A stretch of 64,000 nucleotides of DNA, from assembly GCF_002836945.1 (NCBI RefSeq), contig NZ_NIJM01000001.1, positions 62,001 to 126,000 of the forward strand. The letters run 5' to 3'. Below, in pieces: positions 37,601-44,874 of the stretch. This DNA comes from Shewanella chilikensis. Lineage in GTDB: Bacteria > Pseudomonadota > Gammaproteobacteria > Enterobacterales > Shewanellaceae. The notes below the pieces were generated by a model. That model saw only the letters and a list, made by a program, of their open reading frames with translations, was not told the DNA's origin and did not search any database. Made by a program: the position numbers and the translations under genes. Positions within the stretch are counted from its first letter, which is position 1, and each line of letters opens with the position of its first letter.

Positions 37601-38400
37601 CATGATTCTTTTAATGCTTCATATTGGTGTATGGATTCAGAAAACTTATCTTTGTGCTTATCTAATTCAATTAATGATTCAATACTACTCACATACTCTG
37701 AGTCGTCTTTGTGATAAGGGGCCTCTCCGATTTCAATCTGATCTGTAAGAAAACTATCAACCACCATAAGTTTAAATTGAGCTAACAGTTTGTCATGTCT
37801 CATCAAAACCGATGCCAATGACTCAATATGCCTCATTTGTGAATCATGAGTGCATAGAGAAAATTTATGAGCTTCCGGTGCCAAAGACGCTTGTGCTTTT
37901 CTTTTAACCCTTAAACGTTGCTTGTCGTTTTGTATGACCGAGCGATAATCAATACTGGTCGAAATTTGCTTTGAAACATCAAAGCTGCTTGCAACTACAT
38001 CTTTCAACCAGTCTTTAACACTTGCAACTTTGTTCAAGGTATCTAATGTAACTTGATTAAACAGCGCTTCATTAGCTGAGCCATCAACAAACCTATAAGC
38101 CACTGCATCACGAGATCTATACAATACTGCACATTTGAGGCTACCTTCCTTCTTATACTCAAACACAATCATAGATAATTTTGTTGGCAAATAATGATCG
38201 ACGAAAGATAACTTTCCAGCGGCCCTATCAACTACTTTGCTCGGCTCCATCCCATAAAAAACAGGTATTAAACTAAGTAAGGTTGTCTTACCGGCTCCAT
38301 TTCCTCCAGTGTTATTTGTATGCCCCAAGCATTCAACTGGAGTTAGCCTACCTTTGAAGTATGAATGATGAAGATAAATTTGCTCTAACCCAGTTTCCAT
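34669..38400 (-). CDS. jetC: SMC/MukB-like ATPase (JetC-like), first gene of the defence operon
   Basis: 1243 residues. An ABC/SMC head is split between the two ends: Walker A GGNGAGKT at 32-39; signature SSTGISKLAV at 1130-1139; Walker B ITIHWPLDELG at 1156-1166, with Asp1163-Glu1164. Between them is a very long coiled coil (about 250-560 and 600-960), interrupted near 560-620 by a non-coil stretch that may be the hinge. This is the architecture of MukB/JetC rather than of Rad50 (no CxxC hook seen). In Wadjet, JetC extrudes DNA loops and detects small circular DNA. The sequence around the head (FYGMEPSKVVDRAAG) differs from the Wadjet and MukB proteins I know, so it is diverged. The ribosome-binding site is weak. 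Confidence 0.8.
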   Translation of the reverse strand: METGLEQIYLHHSYFKGRLTPVECLGHTNNTGGNGAGKTTLLSLIPVFYGMEPSKVVDRAAGKLSFVDHYLPTKLSMIVFEYKKEGSLKCAVLYRSRDAVAYRFVDGSANEALFNQVTLDTLNKVASVKDWLKDVVASSFDVSKQISTSIDYRSVIQNDKQRLRVKRKAQASLAPEAHKFSLCTHDSQMRHIESLASVLMRHDKLLAQFKLMVVDSFLTDQIEIGEAPYHKDDSEYVSSIESLIELDKHKDKFSESIHQYEALKESWSYLLAYQASLQQELATVKDKFEKAAKRISSLKSERSELQQKYNQDTSVLNTTFQELTNQAETKKNLIDSIYDERERWDEKVDIATKLSEYGSLEAFKFRAEQDAEHFKQLLDSASAETQAYDANVRKVEKASEQFEKAEIQKIADLTQKLHEVEVATEQRLLEKSDEFASKMEAVSEDRALLSKSLSEELNNCRVQYEIAGKYTDTEDSELKELSSKVESLKNYVIYDIAQKKSTCEAEVRDAKVAREDLLQQIKRLKKKLEDTEERRVEITRQLNPDDGTVRSFLNKNIVDWRESIGKVLRPELLSFRTLSPEVSDDAETNSIFGLCINLENVVPPEEALSDDILNQRREELGREIENIKSDIGAVEKKANDQNKSIEKLKLQADGLVREEHRIKKEIETCTLLQQKTKQRIDSNIERRQKEINVSILVSAKKLESFELETNNIKEVETAKFQEDKLAFRANASAEIGLLREEISVKNDSITNSQEELKKRLDDLKAAFDSQLKKKEIDPTTIDAARTRKEQSESKYREVKAFDKEISEYRLWESSAWVKLENYESQLSALLDKASVAHRELELAKEQYEKTRKSLTDDIESLAEQHDKLEKEEKAIISILESIELHTQKIPIGHQPIQLGESFPLELLIESSKECLSSINKLRHKISSAVKKVGDILLSTGSTNNKVLHIWKNMEEQRIALSPHDKFSEEFHIESVTDVKRLIEESIPDIKAVILESIKTVGARYIRFYQALDGLKRKVKNVSSKLVKEINTSNNFNALDNIRVELVSKVDEFDLWGDLRSFNSAWNKWGETGRESLPEKEFIVAFSNVIAELKQSKISSSIDSLVDIDISMTENGRPVNIRTDADLKNISSTGISKLAVIVVFCGMTRYLCKDRNITIHWPLDELGELSDENVMLLFDFMDQNNISLFCAQPNPSVVLLRYFSTKNHVDKNLGIKKYVSNEAKKKNPLKSKLLAEKEQEQANV

Positions 38401-38460
38401 TTAAACACCCAGAACTTATATACATCGTTTTAATATACACCAAAACAATATATATGAAAG

Positions 38461-38476
38461 CTGTTTATTTAAACAG
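38461..38476. promoter_or_regulatory. Candidate operator palindrome upstream of the defence operon
   Basis: A 16-base palindrome with 7-base arms, CTGTTTA and TAAACAG, around a TT centre, about 60 bases upstream of the jetC-like start in a very AT-rich 125-base promoter segment. Several TATA-like hexamers lie between it and the gene. A site of this size fits a dimeric regulator; the operon's own WYL protein is the obvious candidate. This is inference from position and symmetry only. Confidence 0.4.
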
Positions 38477-38586
38477 TATGATTTTTGAACATCTTGAAGA
38501 ATGAGAACCAATAGTTACAACGCATTGAATCGACCAGATTTTCCTAGACACCAATAAGTAGTAAACTTTGTGTCCTAGGAGGATTA

Positions 38587-38880
38587 ATGAGCGCTAAAAG
38601 ATTTCCCGAAGAATTTAAGATACTGGCCGTTAAGCAAGTTACCGAAAAAGGTCATTCCGTCTCAAGCGTTGCCGAGCGTTTAGATATCTCAACTAACAGC
38701 CTTTACCTCTGGCTAAAACGCTATGGTAGCAATAGCGAACACTATCAAGAGTTATCAGAGCAAGAAAAACGCATCAAAGCCCTGGAGAAAGAGTTAAAAC
38801 GTACCCAACAAGAGCGTGATCTGTTAAAGGAAGCCGCCGTGTACTTTGCGGGCGAGTCAAAGAAAAGTACACGTTCATAA
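38587..38880 (+). CDS. IS3-family transposase OrfA
   Basis: 97 residues. Helix-turn-helix of the transposase_8 type (KRFPEEFKILAVKQVTEKG then VAERLDISTNSLYLWLKRY) followed by a leucine-zipper-like helix (EQEKRIKALEKELKRTQQER) and the end AAVYFAGESKK. GGAGG lies five bases before the ATG. OrfA ends in AAAAG-rich sequence (near 38862-38867), where a -1 ribosomal shift would fuse it to OrfB to give the active transposase. Confidence 0.93.
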   Translation: MSAKRFPEEFKILAVKQVTEKGHSVSSVAERLDISTNSLYLWLKRYGSNSEHYQELSEQEKRIKALEKELKRTQQERDLLKEAAVYFAGESKKSTRS

Positions 38881-38912
38881 AATCTCGGCTCAACCAATAC
38901 CCCATTAATCTG

Positions 38913-39737
38913 ATGTGCCAGGCTTTGCAAGTCCACCGCAGTGGCTTTCACTCTTGGCTTAAGCAACCAGAATCTAAGCGAGCTAAAAATGATAGGCGCT
39001 TAACAGGATTAATAAAGCAATCTTGGCTAGAAAGTGGTTGTGTATACGGTTACCGAAAAATTCAAAGCGATATGCGGGATTTAGGTGAGCGTTGCTCGAA
39101 AAATAGGGTCTACCGACTAATGCAGCTAGCTGGCATCCAAGCTCAGGTCGGCTATAAGAAACGCAAAGGCAACAATGGTTCTAAGCCCTCTGTTGTTGCA
39201 GATAATCAGCTTAAAAGACAGTTTGATGTAGTACAGCCAAATCAGGCATGGGTCACCGATATTACCTATATCGATACGTACGAAGGGTTTCTCTATTTAG
39301 CTGTGGTTATTGATTTATTTTCTCGCCAAGTCGTTGGCTGGTCGATGCAATCGATGATGCATACAGATTTAGTGTTAAGCGCCTTACTTGCCGCTGTCTG
39401 GCGACGAAAGCCAAAACAAACGGTGATAATACATTCAGATCAAGGTAGTCAATTTACGGGCTATGATTGGCAGCGATTTGCGGCCGAGCATAACCTGTCA
39501 ATTAGCATGAGCCGCAGAGGAAACTGCCACGATAATGCGGTTGCTGAGAGTTTTTTCCAACTACTCAAGCGTGAACGAATTAAGCGACGAAAGTACGTAA
39601 ACAGAGAAAAAGCGAAAGAAGATATTTTCGATTACATCGAAATGTTTTATAACAGCAAACGAAAGCATGGTTATTTAAATAATCAGTCTCCGGCTGACTA
39701 TGATAGAACCTATTTTATGAACCAAGAAAATGTCTAG
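38913..39737 (+). CDS. IS3-family transposase OrfB (DDE integrase core)
   Basis: 274 residues from the first ATG, but the frame is open upstream to about 38850 and reads KYTFIKSRLNQYPI there, so the natural product is most likely the OrfAB frameshift fusion. The rve integrase domain is intact: Asp in AWVTDITYIDTYEG, Asp in IIHSDQGSQFTG, and Glu in AVAESFFQLLKRERI. The N-terminal HTH_21 region (KQSWLESGCVYGYRKIQ) is also typical. Confidence 0.93.
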   Translation: MCQALQVHRSGFHSWLKQPESKRAKNDRRLTGLIKQSWLESGCVYGYRKIQSDMRDLGERCSKNRVYRLMQLAGIQAQVGYKKRKGNNGSKPSVVADNQLKRQFDVVQPNQAWVTDITYIDTYEGFLYLAVVIDLFSRQVVGWSMQSMMHTDLVLSALLAAVWRRKPKQTVIIHSDQGSQFTGYDWQRFAAEHNLSISMSRRGNCHDNAVAESFFQLLKRERIKRRKYVNREKAKEDIFDYIEMFYNSKRKHGYLNNQSPADYDRTYFMNQENV

Positions 39738-39754
39738 GTTAGTCTGGTCGATTC

Positions 39755-39871
39755 AAACTGCCTTATCAGCTGCTTTTGTAGTTTGAGAAGAAGTCCAACT
39801 TGGCTGCTATCCTGCTTAAGAACTAATAAAAGCTCAAGAGCTTCCTTCATTCTCCGTTCAGAAAACTTCAT
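39755..39871 (-). pseudogene. Small leftward frame truncated by the IS3 element
   Basis: ATG at 39871, preceded by GAGAGGGAG, opens a frame of charged helical character (MKFSERRMKEALELLLVLKQ continuing to about 38 residues) that runs directly into the right inverted repeat of the IS. No continuation is recognisable on the left side of the element. It may be the 5' end of a gene destroyed by the insertion or by a deletion next to it. Family unknown. Confidence 0.35.
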
Positions 39872-39995
39872 ACTCCCTCTCAAATACTTGGATTTTCAAA
39901 AACATGTAGCCACATTACTAATATTAGAAAATGTAAGTCAATTAATGTTTTAGAGCTGTGATTAAAAAGCTGAGTAAAACTGACTTTCTTATAAC

Positions 39996-40020
39996 AAAAA
40001 GGCGAACCATCAGGTTCGCC
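39996..40020 (-). terminator. Rho-independent terminator of gcvP
   Basis: Perfect 8-bp stem GGCGAACC / GGTTCGCC with a 4-base loop. Read leftward it is followed by TTTTTG. It lies about 95 bases beyond the gcvP stop. Confidence 0.88.
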
Positions 40021-40035
40021 TTCTATACTTAGTTA

Positions 40036-40090
40036 GTTTCCAACTTCAATTTCAGTTTCCAACTTCGATTACGAGGTTTCCAACTTCCAT
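40036..40090. repeat. Three short direct repeats downstream of gcvP
   Basis: Three copies of GTTTCCAACTTCNAT at 40036-40050, 40055-40069 and 40076-40090, with 19- and 21-base periods, in the 3' untranslated region between gcvP and its terminator. Function unknown; probably slippage-derived. Confidence 0.75.
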
Positions 40091-40113
40091 TGTTGTTATC
40101 ACAAGTAGCCATG

Positions 40114-43002
40114 TTACTCGTACTCAGACATGGGCACACAGGCACAAAACAAATTCCTATCCCCATACACATCATCAATACGATTCACGGTCGGCCAGAA
40201 CTTGTTGGCCTTGACTGTGGCATTAGGGAATACCGCCAGTTCGCGATCGTATGGACGGCTGTCGAAGGCGGGATCCATGATGTCGGCTAGCGTGTGTGGC
40301 GCATTGTGCAGCGGGTTATTGTCCGCAGGCCACTCACCGGCTTCGACCCGGGCGATTTCACCGCGGATGGCCACCATGGCTTCGATAAATCTGTCCAGCT
40401 CGGCCTTGGACTCAGACTCGGTCGGCTCGATCATCAGGGTTCCGGCAACCGGGAAGCTCATGGTAGGAGCGTGGAAGCCGTAGTCGTTGAGGCGTTTGGC
40501 CACATCCATTTCAGTGACGCCGGAGGCTTCTTTCAGCGGGCGCAGATCGATAATGCACTCGTGAGCCACACGGTCGTTACGGCCGCGGTACAGCACTGGA
40601 TAGTGCTCTGACAGCTTCTTCATCACATAGTTGGCGTTGAGCATGGCGTTCTGGGTTGATTCACGCAGGCCTTTGGCGCCCAGCAGCTTGATGTACATCC
40701 AGCTGATTGGCAGTATGCTGGCGCTGCCGTAAGGCGCGGCAGAAACGGCGCCGTTGTTGTCGCTTTCGCGGCCCGGCTTAACCAGAGTATGACCGGCAAC
40801 GAAAGGAGCCAAATGCGCTTTTACGCCGATTGGGCCCATGCCTGGACCACCGCCGCCATGAGGGATGGCGAAGGTCTTGTGCAGGTTGAGGTGGGAAACG
40901 TCCGCGCCAATAAAGCCGGGAGTGGTCACACCCACCTGGGCATTCATGTTGGCACCGTCCAGATACACCTGGCCACCGTGTTGATGAATCACCTCACAGA
41001 TCTCCGAGACGGTTTCTTCATACACGCCGTGGGTGGAAGGATAAGTGATCATGATGCAGGATAGGTTGCCCGCCACTTCGGCCGCCTTGGCGCGCAGATC
41101 TTCCATGTCCACGTTGCCGCGCTTGTCACAGGCCACAACCACTATCTTCATACCGGCCATCTGCGCCGAAGCCGGGTTGGTACCGTGAGCCGACTGAGGG
41201 ATCAGACAGACATTGCGGTGCCCCTCGCCGCGGGATTCATGGTACTTCTTGATGGCCAACAGACCGGCGTATTCGCCGGATGCACCCGAGTTGGGCTGCA
41301 GGCACATGGCGTCATAGCCGGTGATTTCCACCAGATAGTCTGACAGCTCATTGAGCAGCTTTTCATAGCCCTTGGCTTGATCCAGCGGGCAGAAAGGATG
41401 CAGGTTGGCAAATTCCGGCCAGCTGATTGGCAGCATCTCGGCGGTAGCGTTCAGCTTCATGGTGCATGAACCCAGAGAGATCATCGAGTGGTTCAGCGCC
41501 AGGTCTTTGTTTTCAAGACGCTTGATGTAGCGCAGCATCTCGGTTTCGCTGTGGAAGCTGTTGAAGGTTGGATGCGTCAGAATAGCCTCATCACGCAGCA
41601 GCGCCGCAGGGATGGACTCACTGCCCTTGGCAAGGATTTCAGCATCCAGAGCCGCCACATCCAGGCCATGACCGGCGCCCAGAATGATATCGAACAGGGC
41701 CGCCAGATCATCAGCAGTCGTGGTTTCATCCAGGCTGACACCCAAAGTGCCTTCGGCATCGATACGCAGGTTGCTCTCGGCGGCAATGGCGCGAGCCAGC
41801 ACGGCGTCTTTATCGGCCACTTTTAAGGTCAGAGTGTCGAACCAGCTAGCGTTGACCAGCTCAACGCCCTTGGCCTTGAGGCCGGCGGCGAGAATATCGG
41901 TCAGGCGGTGAATACGCTCGGCTATGGTCTTCAGCCCTTGTGGGCCATGGTATACAGCGTAGAAAGAGGCCATGTTGGCCAGCAGGATCTGCGCGGTACA
42001 GATATTCGAGTTAGCCTTTTCGCGGCGGATATGCTGCTCACGGGTTTGCATCGCCATCCGCAGCGCTGTGTTGCCGCGGCTATCTTTGGAAACGCCTATG
42101 ATACGGCCAGGCATGGAACGCTTGTGCTCGTCACGGGTCACAAAGAAAGCGGCGTGCGGGCCACCATACCCCATAGGCACGCCGAAACGCTGCGCGCTGC
42201 CAAAGACCACGTCGGCGCCCAGGCTACCGGGAGACTTGAGCAATACCAGCGACATGATATCGGCGGCAACAGCCACAATCGCTTTCTGCTCACGCAGCTT
42301 GGCAAAGAGTTCACGCTGATCGTTCAGCTCGCCTGTCTTGCCGCTGTACTGGAACAGGGCACCAAAGAGTTCATGATTGAGCGCTTCCTCGGCGGGGCCG
42401 ACGACGACTTCAAAACCAAAGCATTCGGCGCGGGTCTTGACCACATCCAGCGTCTGCGGGAACACGTCATCGGCAACGAAGAAGATATTGGCTTTCTTGG
42501 CCTTGGATACCCGTTTGGCCAGCGCCATGGCTTCGGCGGCGGCAGTGGCTTCGTCCAGCAGCGAGGCGGAGGCCAGATCCAGGCCGGAGAGGTCCATCGA
42601 CATCTGCTGGAAATTCAGTACCGCTTCCAGACGACCCTGGGCGATTTCCGGCTGGTATGGGGTATAAGCCGTGTACCAACCCGGGTTTTCCAGCACATTG
42701 CGCAAAATGACGTTAGGCACTTCAGTGCCGTAGTAGCCCATGCCTATGTAGCTCTTGAATACCTTGTTCTGCTTGGCCAGGCCCTTGATATAGGCCAGAC
42801 CTTCGGCTTCGCCACAGGCTTCGCCCACGGCCAGATCCCGGTTCAGACGAATCGACTCCGGTACTATCTGCGCCGTCAGATCTTCCAGTGACTCGGCGCC
42901 AACATAGTTCAGCATCTCTTGCTGCTGCAGGGCGTCGGAGCCGATATGACGACGGATAAAGAGTTCGTGCTGCTCTAACTGAGTGAGGGTTTGCTTGGTC
43001 AT
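40114..43002 (-). CDS. gcvP: Glycine dehydrogenase (decarboxylating), P protein
   Basis: Pyridoxal-phosphate enzyme that decarboxylates glycine and transfers the aminomethyl group to the lipoyl arm of GcvH. 962 residues, the standard fused P-protein size. The PLP-binding lysine lies in [20 protein letters not shown]. Other blocks: the N-terminal [21 protein letters not shown] and the C-terminal [16 protein letters not shown]. The last gene of gcvT-gcvH-gcvP, separated from gcvH by about 115 bases containing a terminator hairpin, so P-protein synthesis may be reduced or supported by its own promoter. Confidence 0.98.
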   Translation of the reverse strand: MTKQTLTQLEQHELFIRRHIGSDALQQQEMLNYVGAESLEDLTAQIVPESIRLNRDLAVGEACGEAEGLAYIKGLAKQNKVFKSYIGMGYYGTEVPNVILRNVLENPGWYTAYTPYQPEIAQGRLEAVLNFQQMSMDLSGLDLASASLLDEATAAAEAMALAKRVSKAKKANIFFVADDVFPQTLDVVKTRAECFGFEVVVGPAEEALNHELFGALFQYSGKTGELNDQRELFAKLREQKAIVAVAADIMSLVLLKSPGSLGADVVFGSAQRFGVPMGYGGPHAAFFVTRDEHKRSMPGRIIGVSKDSRGNTALRMAMQTREQHIRREKANSNICTAQILLANMASFYAVYHGPQGLKTIAERIHRLTDILAAGLKAKGVELVNASWFDTLTLKVADKDAVLARAIAAESNLRIDAEGTLGVSLDETTTADDLAALFDIILGAGHGLDVAALDAEILAKGSESIPAALLRDEAILTHPTFNSFHSETEMLRYIKRLENKDLALNHSMISLGSCTMKLNATAEMLPISWPEFANLHPFCPLDQAKGYEKLLNELSDYLVEITGYDAMCLQPNSGASGEYAGLLAIKKYHESRGEGHRNVCLIPQSAHGTNPASAQMAGMKIVVVACDKRGNVDMEDLRAKAAEVAGNLSCIMITYPSTHGVYEETVSEICEVIHQHGGQVYLDGANMNAQVGVTTPGFIGADVSHLNLHKTFAIPHGGGGPGMGPIGVKAHLAPFVAGHTLVKPGRESDNNGAVSAAPYGSASILPISWMYIKLLGAKGLRESTQNAMLNANYVMKKLSEHYPVLYRGRNDRVAHECIIDLRPLKEASGVTEMDVAKRLNDYGFHAPTMSFPVAGTLMIEPTESESKAELDRFIEAMVAIRGEIARVEAGEWPADNNPLHNAPHTLADIMDPAFDSRPYDRELAVFPNATVKANKFWPTVNRIDDVYGDRNLFCACVPMSEYE

Positions 43003-43072
43003 GATTAACCTTGTTCCATGTTCGCCGGTATCCAGCCGTAGGGAGGCGGTGTACCAGTCTCTTTATTTAGTG

Positions 43073-43104
43073 GTAAAACAAACGAAGCCCCGGAGGGCTT
43101 CGTT
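43073..43104 (-). terminator. Hairpin between gcvH and gcvP
   Basis: Perfect 10-bp stem AACGAAGCCC / GGGCTTCGTT with a 4-base loop, followed leftward by TGTTTTA. It lies directly after the gcvH stop and is likely a partial terminator within the operon. Confidence 0.75.
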
Positions 43105-43116
43105 TTTCAGCGACGC

Positions 43117-43506
43117 TTATTCTTCGTCGATGACAGCCTGATATCCTTCGGCATCCAGCAGGTTATCCAGCTCAGACAGGTCAGAAGGCATGATACGGAA
43201 GAACCAGCCGTCACCGAATGCATCGCTGTTGACCAGCTCAGGGCTGTCTTCCAGCGCTTCGTTGATGGCAATCACTTCACCGGACAGAGGGGCATAGATA
43301 TCTGAAGCGGCCTTAACAGACTCGGCCACAGCGCAATCCTCAGAGGCGCTGACAGTGTCGCCTACTTCCGGCAATTCAACGAAAACCATATCACCCAGCA
43401 GCTCCTGCGCATGTTCAGTGATACCGACTGTGTAGCTACCGTCTTCTTCCTTGCGGATCCATTCGTGAGAAGAAGCGTACTTCAGTTCGCTTGGAATATT
43501 GCTCAT
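43117..43506 (-). CDS. gcvH: Glycine cleavage system H protein
   Basis: Lipoyl carrier protein of the glycine cleavage system. 129 residues, normal. The lipoylated lysine is Lys65 in [28 protein letters not shown] precedes the ATG. It follows gcvT by 23 bases. Confidence 0.98.
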   Translation of the reverse strand: MSNIPSELKYASSHEWIRKEEDGSYTVGITEHAQELLGDMVFVELPEVGDTVSASEDCAVAESVKAASDIYAPLSGEVIAINEALEDSPELVNSDAFGDGWFFRIMPSDLSELDNLLDAEGYQAVIDEE

Positions 43507-43529
43507 TATTCTTGTTCCTTTCCCGTGTT

Positions 43530-44624
43530 TTAGAATGCTTGTTTACCGTTACGCACAAAGCCTGGCGCCACTACTTTAACAGCGACGCGCTTCTTGCGCA
43601 TTTCGACTTCGGCCGTATCCCCAATGGAGTTCGGTGCCCGGGCCATCGCAATAGAATAGCCCAATGTCGGTGAGAATGTACCGCTGGTGATCACGCCTTC
43701 CTGCTCTTGGCCGTTGGCATCGGTAAAGAATACCGGCATGCCGTGGCGCAGCACGCCTTTTTGCTCCATCACCAGGCCAATAAACTTGTCGGCTCCGGCC
43801 GCTTTGATGGCTGTCAGGGCTTCACGACCGATAAAGTCACGATCGCTCGGCTCCCAGGCAATGGTCCAGCCCATATTGGCGGCCAATGGGTTAATGGTTT
43901 CGTCCATGTCCTGACCGTAGAGGTTCATCCCGGCTTCCAGGCGCAGCGTATCACGGGCGCCCAGACCACATGGCTTAACACCGGCATCGAGCAGCGCTTG
44001 CCACAGAGCTTCGGCTTCTTCTGCCGGCACGGTAATTTCGTAACCTTCTTCACCTGTGTAACCTGTGGTAGCCACAAACAGGTTGCCCGCCTGCACACCG
44101 AAGAAAGGCTTCATGCCTTCAACGGCCGCGTTTTGCTCGGCAGTGAACACAGTGGCGGCTTTGGCCTTGGCGTTAGGGCCCTGCACGGCAATCATCGCCA
44201 GCTCAGGACGCTCTGTCACTGTGACATCATAGGGCTTGGACTGCTCGGCAATCCAGGCGAGATCTTTGTCGCGGGTGGCTGAGTTGACGACAACCCGGTA
44301 ATGGGTGTCATCGAGATAATAAGTGATCAGATCGTCAATCACCCCGGCTTCATGGTTCAGCATGCCGCTGTACAGCGCCTTGCCGGAAACCTTGAGTTTG
44401 GCGATATCGTTGGCCAGCAGTTTACGCAGGAAGGCTTTGGCGTCGCTGCCGCTGACATCAACAACCGTCATATGGGAGACGTCGAACATACCGGCGTCCT
44501 GACGCACTGCGTGATGTTCTTCTATCTGCGAACCATAGTTGAGTGGCATCTCCCAACCATGAAAATCAACCATCTTGGCATTGGCTTCCAAGTGCTTGTT
44601 AAAGAGTACAGTTTTATTAGCCAT
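43530..44624 (-). CDS. gcvT: Glycine cleavage system T protein (aminomethyltransferase)
   Basis: Transfers the methylene group from aminomethyl-lipoyl GcvH to tetrahydrofolate, releasing ammonia. 364 residues starting at ATG 44624 ([20 protein letters not shown]); an upstream in-frame start at 44708 would translate through the promoter-proximal hairpin and is rejected. AGAAGGG lies eight bases upstream. Motifs [22 protein letters not shown] and [12 protein letters not shown] are typical. First gene of the gcvTHP operon. Confidence 0.97.
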   Translation of the reverse strand: MANKTVLFNKHLEANAKMVDFHGWEMPLNYGSQIEEHHAVRQDAGMFDVSHMTVVDVSGSDAKAFLRKLLANDIAKLKVSGKALYSGMLNHEAGVIDDLITYYLDDTHYRVVVNSATRDKDLAWIAEQSKPYDVTVTERPELAMIAVQGPNAKAKAATVFTAEQNAAVEGMKPFFGVQAGNLFVATTGYTGEEGYEITVPAEEAEALWQALLDAGVKPCGLGARDTLRLEAGMNLYGQDMDETINPLAANMGWTIAWEPSDRDFIGREALTAIKAAGADKFIGLVMEQKGVLRHGMPVFFTDANGQEQEGVITSGTFSPTLGYSIAMARAPNSIGDTAEVEMRKKRVAVKVVAPGFVRNGKQAF

Positions 44625-44650
44625 TGTTATCCCTTCTAGTCGGGGCTTTA

Positions 44651-44697
44651 CAGTGTCACCCAGGGGCAACACTGAGTTAAAATGCAGCGAAATTATA
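44651..44697 (-). promoter_or_regulatory. gcvT promoter -10 and leader hairpin
   Basis: On the minus strand a TATAAT sequence lies at 44697-44692; the -35 region is not well conserved. It would give a leader of about 65 bases containing a hairpin with arms CAGTGT and ACACTG (44651-44674), which ends about 15 bases before the ribosome-binding site. The leader is too short for a glycine riboswitch. Confidence 0.45.
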
Positions 44698-44712
44698 CCC
44701 TGCGTCACAAAT

Positions 44713-44722
44713 TTGTATACAA
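44713..44722. promoter_or_regulatory. Palindrome in the gcvT promoter
   Basis: Perfect 10-base palindrome TTGTATACAA, located where the -35 element should be, so binding of a dimeric regulator there would block or activate transcription. The regulator is unknown. Confidence 0.35.
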
Positions 44723-44807
44723 GTGATTTTTCTAATCCGAACTATTATGGATTAATTTTTCTCATGGTTTGCCTGTAATTTTTTTACAGCAAATCACAGT
44801 TAAAGCA

Positions 44808-44840
44808 TAAAAAACGCCCAAGAACGACTGTTTTTGGGCA
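44808..44840 (-). terminator. Terminator of the ygfB-ubiH-ubiI operon
   Basis: Stem GCCCAAAAAC / GTTCTTGGGC (one mismatch) with a 4-base loop, followed leftward by GTTTTTTAT. It lies about 35 bases after the ubiI stop. Confidence 0.85.
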
Positions 44841-44874
44841 TTTTCCTTCACATTCGGCTAACCGGGGATGAAGA

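Larger units (their letters stand above)
38526..39755. mobile_element. IS3-family insertion sequence, complete
   Basis: About 1230 bp, bounded by inverted repeats: left TGAATCGACCAGATTTTCCT and, read from the right, TGAATCGACCAGACTAACCT, both starting TGA as usual for IS3 elements; the following CTAGACA also matches. It contains overlapping orfA and orfB. No 3- to 4-base direct repeats are visible at the flanks (CAT on the left, AAC on the right), so the two flanks may not be the original target halves. It lies between the defence operon and gcvP. Confidence 0.92.

Noticed and set aside
34669..38400. Rad50/SbcC identity for the large coiled-coil ATPase
   Set aside because: No zinc-hook CxxC in the coil centre and no SbcD/Mre11 nuclease gene; MukE-, kleisin- and Toprim-like neighbours point to Wadjet/MukBEF.
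24511..39755. Composite transposon carrying the defence operon
   Set aside because: The two flanking elements belong to different families (IS5 and IS3) and cannot act as paired ends; no flanking target duplication.
41908..42891. Rightward 327-codon open frame
   Set aside because: Antisense shadow of gcvP.
44625..44720. Glycine riboswitch upstream of gcvT
   Set aside because: The leader is too short and lacks the conserved aptamer core; only a simple hairpin is visible.
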